Shown: piece by piece, positions 53,937 through 61,068 of the stretch
How the letters are laid out: each line of letters begins with the position of its first letter
How positions within the stretch are numbered: position 1 is the first letter of the stretch
NCBI RefSeq assembly: GCF_020886315.1
Contig: NZ_AP025226.1
Coordinates: forward strand, 1,142,001 to 1,206,000
Origin: Saccharolobus caldissimus
GTDB taxonomy: Archaea; Thermoproteota; Thermoprotei_A; Sulfolobales; Sulfolobaceae
Direction: 5' to 3'
Length of the DNA stretch: 64,000 bases
Program-made: the position numbers and the translations under genes
The notes under the pieces: model-generated
Told to the model about the DNA's origin: nothing
Database searches by the model: none
What the model saw: the letters and a program-made list of their open reading frames with translations, nothing else

Positions 53937-54824
53937 GTGAGCTTAGAGGAAGAGATTAAGAAAGTGTTGTTAAATAATCCGTCAATATTAGTGGACGTTT
54001 TAACAATGAAACCAGAGATAATTTACCAAGCATTAGCCAAAATTACTCCATGGCAAAATTTAGCAACTAAACAAGATGTTGAAAATTTAAGAATTGAGGT
54101 ACAAAATTTGAGAAAGGAAGTAGAGAGCGTGAAAGTGAGTATGGCTACAAAGGATGACATCAAGGATATGGCTACAAAGCAAGATATTAAAAGAATTGAT
54201 CAAGAAATTGAAGAAATTAAAAAAGCCATGGCTACAAAGGATGACATCAAGGATATGGCTACAAAGCAAGATATTAAAAGAATTGATCAAGAAATTGAAG
54301 AAATTAAAAAAGCCATGGCTACAAAGGATGACATCAAGGATATGGCTACAAAGCAAGATATTAAAAGAATTGATCAAGAAATTGAAGAAATTAAAAAAGC
54401 CATGGCTACAAAGGATGATATTAAAAGAATTGAGACCATTATTACTGGCCTTGGCGCTAGATGGGGTATTATGAATGAAGACACATTTAGGGAAGGAGTT
54501 AGAGAACTTTTAAAAGATACGGGGTGGAAAATTTCTAGAGAGATCATTTATGATAAAGAAGGTTATGTTTACGCTGAACCATCTGATGTAGAATATGATG
54601 TTGTTATTAAAGATAGCATAATAATATTAATCGAGATAACTTCTTCTTTAAAAAGAGGGGATCTACCAGTAATAAAGAAGAAAAAGGAACTTTACGAAAA
54701 AATTAAGAATGTTAAAGTTAGTTTAGTATATGTAATAACACCCTTCATACATGATAGGTACCCAGAGAGAGTTAAGGCTATGGCTAAAGATCTTCAAATA
54801 GAAATAATATATCCGATTTCATAA
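53937..54824 (+). CDS. DUF3782 PD-(D/E)XK nuclease-like protein with tandem coiled-coil repeats
   Basis: 295 residues from a GTG start. A short N-terminal domain (1-60) is followed by a coiled coil containing three exact 29-residue repeats (MATKDDIKDMATKQDIKRID, EIEEIKKA) at about residues 69-155, and a partial fourth. The C-terminal domain (175-295) has ARWGIMNEDTFREGVRELL and then VEYDVVIKDSIIILIEIT, matching the D...ExT/K order of a PD-(D/E)XK fold. The usual ExK lysine is replaced by Thr (EIT). Such proteins are common in Sulfolobales and have no known role. Repeat number is likely variable among strains. Confidence 0.85.
   Translation: MSLEEEIKKVLLNNPSILVDVLTMKPEIIYQALAKITPWQNLATKQDVENLRIEVQNLRKEVESVKVSMATKDDIKDMATKQDIKRIDQEIEEIKKAMATKDDIKDMATKQDIKRIDQEIEEIKKAMATKDDIKDMATKQDIKRIDQEIEEIKKAMATKDDIKRIETIITGLGARWGIMNEDTFREGVRELLKDTGWKISREIIYDKEGYVYAEPSDVEYDVVIKDSIIILIEITSSLKRGDLPVIKKKKELYEKIKNVKVSLVYVITPFIHDRYPERVKAMAKDLQIEIIYPIS
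54141..54431 (+). repeat. Three identical 87-bp tandem repeats plus a partial fourth, in frame
   Basis: Units at 54141-54227, 54228-54314 and 54315-54401 are identical, with a 30-base partial unit after. 87 is a multiple of 3, so unit changes keep the reading frame. Perfect identity at DNA level implies recent expansion or gene conversion. The repeats also keep alternative frames open on both strands, which are not genes. Confidence 0.95.
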
Positions 54825-55025
54825 TCTTTTAATCTCTTTTGGGATTTGATTTCTATTTCTATTATTATGACATTATTAAATTTTACCTTAATTATAATAT
54901 ATATTTAATGGAAAATTTCATTTATTAATTGTTGCTTATATTTACTTTTGCAACTCTTACTCTTTTGCTTTGTGAATTAAGTATTATAGAAGTGCCTTGA
55001 AACTAAAATAATTCTTTTTTACCTT

Positions 55026-55379
55026 TTATATTAATTTAATTAATTTTTCAATATCATTTTTTAGAACTTCAACATTTTCTTTCTGTAATCTAGCTTCGTG
55101 AAAACCTTCTATATGTAATATCCAAGCGGATATCCATAACGATCTTATATCGGGATAAATATTTTCAAGTTCGTCAATAGCATCAAAGTAGAGTTTTGAG
55201 TTCCAATGTCCAATTTGATTTACCTTAGAAATAGTTTTTATGGAATTCCTATACGATAGAATTTTTATTGCCTCTTCTGCAGCTTTATAATATTTTTCAC
55301 TTGCTTGAATAATATCACCTTTTGAGAGCAACTCATCGGCCTCTTTCAATAATCTTTCTATTGAGTCTTTCGTCAGCAA
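55026..55379 (-). CDS. PaREP1-family helical protein, downstream copy
   Basis: 117 residues, all helical, with EADELLSKGDIIQASEKYYK near residue 14, the typical PaREP1 (HEPN-like) signature, and a C-terminal helix (LQKENVEVLKNDIEKLIKLI). These proteins form a large archaeal family, most common in hyperthermophiles; a role as a HEPN-type RNA-binding or toxin-partner protein has been proposed for relatives only. It overlaps the second copy (55333-55710) by 47 bases and shares an exact 87-base block with it, so duplication or gene conversion is evident. Confidence 0.8.
   Translation of the reverse strand: MLTKDSIERLLKEADELLSKGDIIQASEKYYKAAEEAIKILSYRNSIKTISKVNQIGHWNSKLYFDAIDELENIYPDIRSLWISAWILHIEGFHEARLQKENVEVLKNDIEKLIKLI
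55257..55343. repeat. 87-base direct repeat in the two PaREP1 genes (second copy 55585-55671)
   Basis: The blocks are identical base for base, encode the helix-turn-helix-like core of both PaREP1 proteins (EADELLSKGDIIQASEKYYK and AAEEAIKIL), and are 328 bases apart. Recombination between them would fuse the genes. Confidence 0.88.
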
Positions 55380-55710
55380 GCTGAATTAACTTAACTATAT
55401 TTTCCCTATATTTTTTTATCTGACTAATAGTGAGATTTACTGTTATTAGTGCAATTGCAGAGCCCCAACTTTCAATTATCCACTTGCCAAATACTAAAGA
55501 TAATTTAAATACCGCTTTATTAATTATTTCTATGTTCCAGTTCTTGCTCATAACTTCAGAGAGCATATCGTCTTCAAGACTAGCTAGAATTTTTATTGCC
55601 TCTTCTGCAGCTTTATAATATTTTTCACTTGCTTGAATAATATCACCTTTTGAGAGCAACTCATCGGCCTCCTCTAAATACACGTCAGCAGAGGATTTTA
55701 GGAGTTGCAT
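55333..55710 (-). CDS. PaREP1-family helical protein, upstream copy
   Basis: 125 residues with the same YLEEADELLSKGDIIQASEK block, then a different C-terminal half with FKLSLVFGKWIIESWGSAIA and a tail DERLNRKIIERGR. It precedes and overlaps the other copy on the same strand. The overlap is long (47 bases), which could reflect a recent fusion of the duplicate, and one of the two may not be functional. The start is the ATG at 55710. Confidence 0.78.
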   Translation of the reverse strand: MQLLKSSADVYLEEADELLSKGDIIQASEKYYKAAEEAIKILASLEDDMLSEVMSKNWNIEIINKAVFKLSLVFGKWIIESWGSAIALITVNLTISQIKKYRENIVKLIQLADERLNRKIIERGR

Positions 55711-55835
55711 TATTAAATAATTTTTGCGTTCATCCTAATAAGCTCAGTGTATAAGAAAGTGCTAACATTTAGCTATATATTTGTTGTAAAGGAAATCATT
55801 AATTATAGTGTAAAATAAGGTTTGTAAATACCTAA

Positions 55836-55957
55836 TGCTTTGTGGAATTCTTCAGTTTTTCTCAATAGGAACGTGTAGCTAACTTTTAACTCAACATAAG
55901 ATTTATATTTTTTCTTCTAGTCTAAGACCTAAGAAATTTCAACTAATCCACAAAGCA
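55836..55957. mobile_element. MITE (family A, copy 2)
   Basis: Starts TGCTTTGTGGAATTC and ends ATCCACAAAGCA, related to 24719-24847 across its length (shared ACTTTTA, TCAAC and GATTT blocks). The flanks ATACCTAA and ATACTCTAA look like a worn 9-base target duplication. It is 122 bases long and non-coding. Confidence 0.75.
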
Positions 55958-55984
55958 ATACTCTAAGGCAAAACTAAAATTGGA

Positions 55985-56013
55985 TTTTAAGGCAATACTT
56001 AACGGGAATTTCC
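55985..56013. repeat. Inverted partner of 58290-58315
   Basis: TTTTAAGGCAATACTTAACG is found here on the plus strand and on the minus strand at 58290-58315. The pair brackets the DUF2249 genes and the MFS/ABC remnants. They may be solitary ends of a lost insertion sequence. Confidence 0.5.
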
Positions 56014-56059
56014 ATAATTGTTGCTAAATCTATAATTTAGTAGCATCGTAGTTCACTTT

Positions 56060-56186
56060 GATAGTGTCGCCATTAAGCTACAAATTTTTTAGTTAAGGCA
56101 ATCTCCATAAAGAGAAGATACTAGAACAAGATTATTGTTATTTTATTTTAATATAGAAATATAAGTAGCTTAACGGCGACAGTATT
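56060..56186. mobile_element. Small non-autonomous element with IS1-like ends
   Basis: Begins GATAGTGTCGCCATTAAGCT and ends TAACGGCGACAGTATT. The ends match each other imperfectly and resemble the 28-base ends of the IS1-family element at 15488-16231 (GATAGTGTCG, CATTA, TA-AAATT). 127 bases, no coding capacity, no clear target duplication. It is probably a MITE moved by an IS1-family transposase. Confidence 0.68.
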
Positions 56187-56356
56187 GGCAATAATACGAA
56201 TTTCTTTATGCATTCTTTTTCAAAAAACTTCCATACTTAACAAAGAATTTATATACAGATTTATAATATCTAGATAGAATATACATCTAGCAATTTATAT
56301 TTAAAATTCTAATAGAAAATAAGATAAAAAACCAAACTATCTTTTTATAAAAATCC

Positions 56357-56956
56357 CTAATGTTTTAAATCTACTTCTTGTATACCTTCCCTAGCTGCTC
56401 CCATTACTTTCTCGTGATCCTCCGCTGAAGGAGTAGGAATAACTATATGAAGTGCTTCCATGTAAGTCTCTGCTTTTATTCCTCTTTTAACCCCTTTAGG
56501 TACTATAATTATAGACCCTTCTCTTATCTCAAATTCTTTGTTATCAACGTAAGCCGTCCCCTTTCCTTGCAGTACATAGAATATTAGGTCAGAATCTGGA
56601 GCATGAATTGGAATATATTGCCCAGCTTTAAAGAATACTAAAATAACGCCATATTCGTCCTTTCTTAATACTGGAATTGGCGTAAATATGTCTCCTGTTT
56701 TCCTATATTCTGAAATATGAGCAACGATTGGCTTAGAACCTTTCTTTGTAACTTTTAAAATGAAGTCTCCAGTTGCTGTCTGATCTATCTTATATTTTTC
56801 AATTTGCCCCGATAAAATTTGTAACAAATGAGCGGGATAATGATCTGCTATTACTACTAATTCTTCATCGTTCTTCATCTTATTAAAAGCATCTAACACT
56901 AGTTTATGCCTATACTGCGGTTCCACCTTTCTTAGGTCCAGTTCCATGAGTGGCAT
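56357..56956 (-). CDS. DUF2249-cupin fusion protein
   Basis: 199 residues. The N-terminal 80 residues match DUF2249 (MELDLRKVEPQYRH, EELVVIADHYPAHLLQIL), a TusA-like fold with SirA-type features. From residue 100 on a cupin barrel is visible (VFFKAGQYIPIHAPDSDLIF, YVLQGKGTAYVDNKE), with His in IPIHAPDSD and a later MEALHIVIP. It may bind a metal or small ligand. Neighbours include a free DUF2249 protein (57084), suggesting joint work in sulfur, nitric-oxide or redox chemistry; this is inference. Confidence 0.83.
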   Translation of the reverse strand: MPLMELDLRKVEPQYRHKLVLDAFNKMKNDEELVVIADHYPAHLLQILSGQIEKYKIDQTATGDFILKVTKKGSKPIVAHISEYRKTGDIFTPIPVLRKDEYGVILVFFKAGQYIPIHAPDSDLIFYVLQGKGTAYVDNKEFEIREGSIIIVPKGVKRGIKAETYMEALHIVIPTPSAEDHEKVMGAAREGIQEVDLKH

Positions 56957-57083
56957 TTATTTTACTACTTATAAAAAATGGAACGCTAAAATATAAGGTG
57001 TGGTTTAGTTTGAAGTTTTCTCGCCTTATAAGCTAAATATTTAGGGTAATGATATAAAACGGGTGTGAAGGAAAAGATAATAT

Positions 57084-57335
57084 ATGAAGTTTTATTTGAT
57101 AGATATAAGAGTTCTAGGTGATTACACATTTAAAGTAATCGAAATGAAGCTCAATAAGATTAAAGAAGATGAGGTAGTGATATTATTTTCTAATAAAGAT
57201 CCATCTAGAATATTACAGAAAGTAAAAGCTAAGCGAAATGTAGATATAATTGCAGAACAAAAAACTCCAAAAGAATGGATAGTGTATATAATTGCACGGC
57301 CTTCAAGAATACAAAATTATATCATTTCTTCATAG
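57084..57335 (+). CDS. Small DUF2249/TusA-like protein
   Basis: 83 residues that resemble the DUF2249 half of the fusion gene next door: LIDIRVLGDYTFKVIEMKLN, DEVVILFSNKDPSRILQKVK and EWIVYIIAR. The TusA-type catalytic Cys is not present. It is divergent from the DUF2249-cupin gene, 127 bases apart, with TATA-like sequences in between. The role is not known. Confidence 0.72.
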   Translation: MKFYLIDIRVLGDYTFKVIEMKLNKIKEDEVVILFSNKDPSRILQKVKAKRNVDIIAEQKTPKEWIVYIIARPSRIQNYIISS

Positions 57336-57406
57336 TATTACATATTTATGGAAATTAGAACCTATTATCCAAAGTTAAGATACATAACTTTCTTTATAAA
57401 TTTTAT

Positions 57407-57454
57407 TATTTATGATATCATAAATATTTGTAACAATGTTATTTCAAATAACAT
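57407..57454. promoter_or_regulatory. Two adjacent perfect palindromes
   Basis: TATTTATGATATCATAAATA (57407-57426) is a perfect 20-base palindrome. It is followed at 57434-57454 by AATGTTATTT-C-AAATAACATT, arms of 10 bases. They lie after the DUF2249 gene in otherwise empty DNA. They could bind a regulator of a lost gene or be ends of a former element. Confidence 0.5.
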
Positions 57455-57563
57455 TATATATAACTAAAAACTAATTTAACACTAATTATATTTTCAAATT
57501 TTATTTTGAATTAAAAAAACATCAATTGAGGTATTAAAGATTGAATAGGATTATTAAAATAAA

Positions 57564-57740
57564 TTACTTTATGTGGGCTTCTTTGCGAGCTGGATTAGTT
57601 TCCTTATATTGTGCAACATGACTTTTTCCATATTTAATCCATAATATCATAGAAAGAATTATTGAGACAGCACTAATTAACAAAAACACTACAAAAGCCG
57701 TTGGGAAACTAAATATTAAAGCAATATATCCCATTGGCAT
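57564..57740 (-). pseudogene. C-terminal fragment of an MFS transporter
   Basis: 58 codons encode one membrane helix pair end (MPMGYIALIFSFPTAFVVFL, LISAVSIILSMILWIKYGKS) and a hydrophilic tail (ETNPARKEAHIK), as in the last helix of sugar or organic acid carriers. The rest of the gene is absent; the upstream DNA joins directly to an ABC ATPase fragment on the other strand. It is a remnant even though an ATG is available. Confidence 0.65.
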
Positions 57741-58280
57741 TAGTTAGAGATCCATCACTCTTTCTACTTGACGAACCCTTAAGTAATATAGACCCTAGAA
57801 CTAGATTTTCAGCAATAAAGTTACTGAAATCAATTCAAAAAGAGTACAAAAACTTTCATTTATGTTACTCACAATCACGCAGAGGCTGCAACACTAGCTG
57901 ATAGAATAGGCGTACTTCATGAAGGTAAGTTTGAACAAATAGGGAATTATAACGAGTTATATGAAAGGCCCTTAACTAAGTGGATTGGAGAGTTCATAGG
58001 AGATGTACCAATGAATTTCGTAAACGCTAAGGTATTTAAGATTGATTTTGAAGGAGAGATAGGATTTAGGCCAGAATGGGTTAATTTAGATGATAAGGTA
58101 TTTGAATGCGAAGTTGAATCCTCAGAAATTATAGGTGATTCCTATTATGTGAGCTGTAGAATGGAGACGGAGAACTTCGTCATAAGAGCTGATAGAAAAT
58201 ATGACATAGGAGAGAAATTAAAATTTAGCATAACGAAATATTATAAATATATTAATGGAAAGCTGGCAAACAATTTTTAG
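57735..58280 (+). pseudogene. 3' half of an ABC transporter ATPase (MalK/UgpC type), frameshifted
   Basis: The fragment begins in ALVRDPSLFLLDEPLSNIDP (Walker B and the end of the signature region) and continues SAIKLLKSIQKEYKNF. After a frameshift near 57858 it reads FIYVTHNHAEAATLADRIGV, then LHEGKFEQIGNYNELYERPL. The C-terminal part (58011-58280) is a TOBE-like domain (FEGEIGFRPEWVNLDDKVFE). Walker A and the true start are missing. The junction with the MFS remnant at about 57735-57740 is a deletion or inversion point. Confidence 0.82.
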
Positions 58281-58289
58281 TAGTTGTGA

Positions 58290-58315
58290 GGTTTTCCGTT
58301 AAGTATTGCCTAAAA
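58290..58315. repeat. Inverted partner of 55985-56013
   Basis: Reads GGTTTTCCGTTAAGTATTGC in the plus strand, the inverse of the sequence at 55985. It lies just after the ABC ATPase remnant. Confidence 0.5.
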
Positions 58316-58499
58316 ATAAGGCAAAATTTAATAACTATTATAATTTTTATCTCGTTCATAAATTATAGATGTTTTTCTTAAAAATTGATTTTATTAAATT
58401 ATAATATTATTCGCTATATAATCAATAATATAATGGATTATTCTTAAAGAAGGCTTATCTAATAATAGCTTATAAGTTATTTTTACATATTAGTTCTTA

Positions 58500-59654
58500 A
58501 TGCCATCTCCATTTCACTATTCGAACTTCACTAAATTTACTATATTTAGCGCGTTTGCAGGCTATTCATTTATCATAAACGAGTTAACAACGTACTGGCT
58601 ATTTCTTCTTTTATTCCACACGCAACTTATATTATTTGGCTTAGGAGTAGTTGCGAGACCCTTAATTAGGGTTTTCGTATCCTATTTCACCGGCTTTCTT
58701 TCGGATAAGTACAATAGGGCTAAATTATTTTATATGACTAGAGGTACTGCAGCCGCTTTACTGTTTCCCTTAGCATTAGCTTTCGTACTTAAAGATATTT
58801 CCCTAATCTTTATCTTATATTACTTAAGGGTCTTCATAGTTGAACTCTCAAATACTATTGGTTACGTAGCCTATTATGCATCCGTTCCAGAAGAAGTGAG
58901 ACCTAAGGCAATACTTTACATTAGAATTATCTCAATGGGTTCGAGGCTAGCTGGGGGAGCATCTTGGTTTTTCCTTTATCAATTGCTACACGCATATAAT
59001 TTAATGTTAGTAGGTTTCTTAGGAATTATAGGATTAGTATTTTTAAGGGGATTTGCAATAGGTGGAGGTAGTAAGAGGGTTAGATTAACTACCGGTATAA
59101 ATATTTTCAGAAAGGATGAAAGAGTTAGGGGGATAATACTCACATATTCTGTTACCGACGCATTAACGTATTCAATCAATTACCTTTTACCACTACTAGT
59201 AGTAGTCCTTCACGGTACGGATCAAATATACGGGCTAACGCAAGTATTCTATTATACTATTTTCATCATAGCTAGTCTCATAATGACGAAATTGCACAAC
59301 GGCACAAAAATTATGGTAATGTATATACTAAGTGGTTTTCTGTTATATCTAGTCCTCCTTTATCCCTCTCCTTATGTTCTACTGATATCACTTTCATTAG
59401 ACTCTTTCGGTAGTGGTATTGTAGAGAATTTTGTAATGGCTACAATAACACAGAGTGTGGGTAACGAATTTTTGGGAAGTGTTCTCGGGTTAGACACTTT
59501 CGTCACTAGTATAACAGAGATAGGTATAATATTTTTAGCGGAGTACCTAATATCAATAAACGTTATGTATTATGTAATAATGGGGGTTATAGGAATGAGT
59601 GGCGTTTTAATAGCGTGGTTATTACATCCTAAATTAAGGGAAATAAAATTATAA
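58500..59654 (+). CDS. MFS transporter, about 12 membrane segments
   Basis: 384 residues. The loop 2-3 signature is SYFTGFLSDKYNRAKLFYMT near residue 60. Helices are regularly spaced, with a short central loop (GGGSKRVRLTTG) at 185-196. No substrate can be predicted. The TATA-like TTATTTTTACAT lies about 20 bases ahead of the ATG. It lies inside the 6-kb segment bounded by the 245-base inverted repeat, 138 bases from copy B. Confidence 0.83.
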   Translation: MPSPFHYSNFTKFTIFSAFAGYSFIINELTTYWLFLLLFHTQLILFGLGVVARPLIRVFVSYFTGFLSDKYNRAKLFYMTRGTAAALLFPLALAFVLKDISLIFILYYLRVFIVELSNTIGYVAYYASVPEEVRPKAILYIRIISMGSRLAGGASWFFLYQLLHAYNLMLVGFLGIIGLVFLRGFAIGGGSKRVRLTTGINIFRKDERVRGIILTYSVTDALTYSINYLLPLLVVVLHGTDQIYGLTQVFYYTIFIIASLIMTKLHNGTKIMVMYILSGFLLYLVLLYPSPYVLLISLSLDSFGSGIVENFVMATITQSVGNEFLGSVLGLDTFVTSITEIGIIFLAEYLISINVMYYVIMGVIGMSGVLIAWLLHPKLREIKL

Positions 59655-59791
59655 ACTTTAGTATATTACTTATTTTATTTATTAATATATTATATACTAA
59701 TTTTTTAAGTTTTTAACTCTTAGAGTTTATAACTTACTGACCTTCTCGCCATTCTGAAAGGGTGAGAATTCTCCTCCAGAGAGTTTGTTAC

Positions 59792-60033
59792 CCGTTTGTC
59801 CCTACACTTTCATTTCAATCATTTTATCTTCAATCATGATCAAGTGTAGGGACTTAGCCCTCAACCACCTTTTAGGTGGGTCATGGGACTCCAACGGCAC
59901 GGGGCTCACATCTCCGTAATCACTCTCACCCTTTTGGGCATAGCCCACATCAGCATGAGAGATCATCATTTATCAATTTTTTGTTATAAACAGATATAAA
60001 AGGATTTTTCATTAACGTGAAAAAGGATTCAGC
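59792..60033 (-). repeat. 245-base structured element, copy B
   Basis: Inverse of 53535-53779 and identical except for the patch (59917-59923), here three bases shorter. Both copies would be transcribed toward the interior of the 6-kb segment. Copy B follows the MFS gene (138 bases) and leads into another structured stretch on its right side. Confidence 0.85.
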
Positions 60034-60264
60034 CCCATTATCGATTCGGCTCTCATTTGAGGGGCAGTCGGGGTAGCCAGAGAGCTACCAATGGAAAAGG
60101 GCTTTAATTCATATCGTCTAGTTCCAGATGCTAATTACCCTCTCCCATAGTCCCATCGAGCTGGGGGAAGGGCGTCATTAACATCACTAAAAAATTTTAG
60201 AGAAAAAAATTATTTAAGTATAAGGGGCTGTCCATCCCCGTAGGCGATCTTTTTAGCCCCCTTA
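60034..60264. ncRNA. GC-rich structured region upstream of vapBC
   Basis: Several strong hairpins occur in AT-rich surroundings: GGTAGC-CAGAGA-GCTACC near 60073-60090, a longer pairing CCCTCTCCC...GGGGGAAGGG (60139-60172), and AAGGGGCT...AGCCCCCTT (60221-60262). The stretch is unlike coding sequence. It could be one RNA of about 200 bases or right end of a lost element. No known RNA family is recognised. Confidence 0.45.
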
Positions 60265-60337
60265 ATCTAACTTTGTAAAAATGATATTATTATGCATATG
60301 ATAAACTTTATATAATCATGTAATTATATAATTATAT

Positions 60338-60565
60338 GTGAAGTCAACGATAACTGTTAGCAAAAAAGTTAAGGAGGTTCTTGAGAGGAAAAAGAGGGAA
60401 ATGGAAATTAAGTTAAACAAACCATTAAGTTGGGACGAGTTTTTCCAGAACATATTTAAAGATGAAGAGGAGAAAATACCGAAATTAAGTGAGGAAGAAG
60501 CTGAAATTCTTAAGGAGTTAATTAAGGAGGATAGGAAGAATTGGAGAAGAAGAGAATTTGTTTAG
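60338..60565 (+). CDS. vapB: VapB-type antitoxin
   Basis: 75 residues beginning KSTITVSKKVKEVLERKKRE, a ribbon-helix-helix-like start with an antitoxin tail (LSEEEAEILKELIKEDRKNW). It overlaps the toxin gene by 25 bases, the usual vapBC arrangement, so the two are translated together. The antitoxin neutralises the PIN toxin and represses the operon. The start is GTG at 60338, with TATA-like sequence about 30 bases upstream. Confidence 0.85.
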   Translation: MKSTITVSKKVKEVLERKKREMEIKLNKPLSWDEFFQNIFKDEEEKIPKLSEEEAEILKELIKEDRKNWRRREFV

Positions 60566-60912
60566 ATACAGATGTACTTATAGATGCCTTTAAAAATGAC
60601 ATTAAGAAATTCATAGGATATTATACTACATGTATTAATCTTTACGAATTCTTAAGAGGATTAGCCTTTATTGGGAAAAATATAGATGAGTTCAAATCGT
60701 GGATAGAACTTAACCTTAACGTAGCATGCATTGATAATAATTCTCTAAAAACTGCCTCAAGAATTTACGCAGAACTTAGAAAGAAGGGAGAAATAATTGA
60801 AGATCCAGATTTATTAATAGCTTCAATCTGCATATCTAATGACCTATCTCTTATGTCACATAACAAAAAACACTTTAAAAGATTGGAGAAATACGGTTTA
60901 AAACTAATTTAA
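60541..60912 (+). CDS. vapC: VapC toxin, PIN-domain ribonuclease
   Basis: 123 residues of the PIN fold. Conserved acids: D9/D11 in CLDTDVLIDAF, Glu in NLYEFLRGLAF near 40, and Asp in EDPDLLIASICISNDLSLMS near 95, plus an SHNKKHFKRL end. VapC toxins cut tRNA or rRNA sites with Mg2+. The start is TTG, overlapping the antitoxin gene. The pair appears intact, unlike the broken vapBC at 9626. Confidence 0.9.
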   Translation: MEKKRICLDTDVLIDAFKNDIKKFIGYYTTCINLYEFLRGLAFIGKNIDEFKSWIELNLNVACIDNNSLKTASRIYAELRKKGEIIEDPDLLIASICISNDLSLMSHNKKHFKRLEKYGLKLI

Positions 60913-61068
60913 TTAAACATTTTAAAAAAGCAAAATCTAATAACTATTATAGAAAATTATTTTCATAGTACAAAATAAAATATTTTAAAATAATTTATGA
61001 TATTTTTAATCAGAATAATAAAGTAAATGAGAGATAAATTTAGTATATCCATTAGCCACTTTTTAAAA

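Noticed and set aside
54087-54474. Alternative frames on both strands across the DUF3782 repeats
   Set aside because: They are the by-product of exact 87-base repeats and translate to low-complexity LKKLKK or FNFLINS runs; the DUF3782 frame has clear domains.
53937-60033. Composite transposon bounded by IS
   Set aside because: The 245-base ends carry no transposase, no target duplication and no terminal inverted repeats; an inverted repeat is all that is shown.
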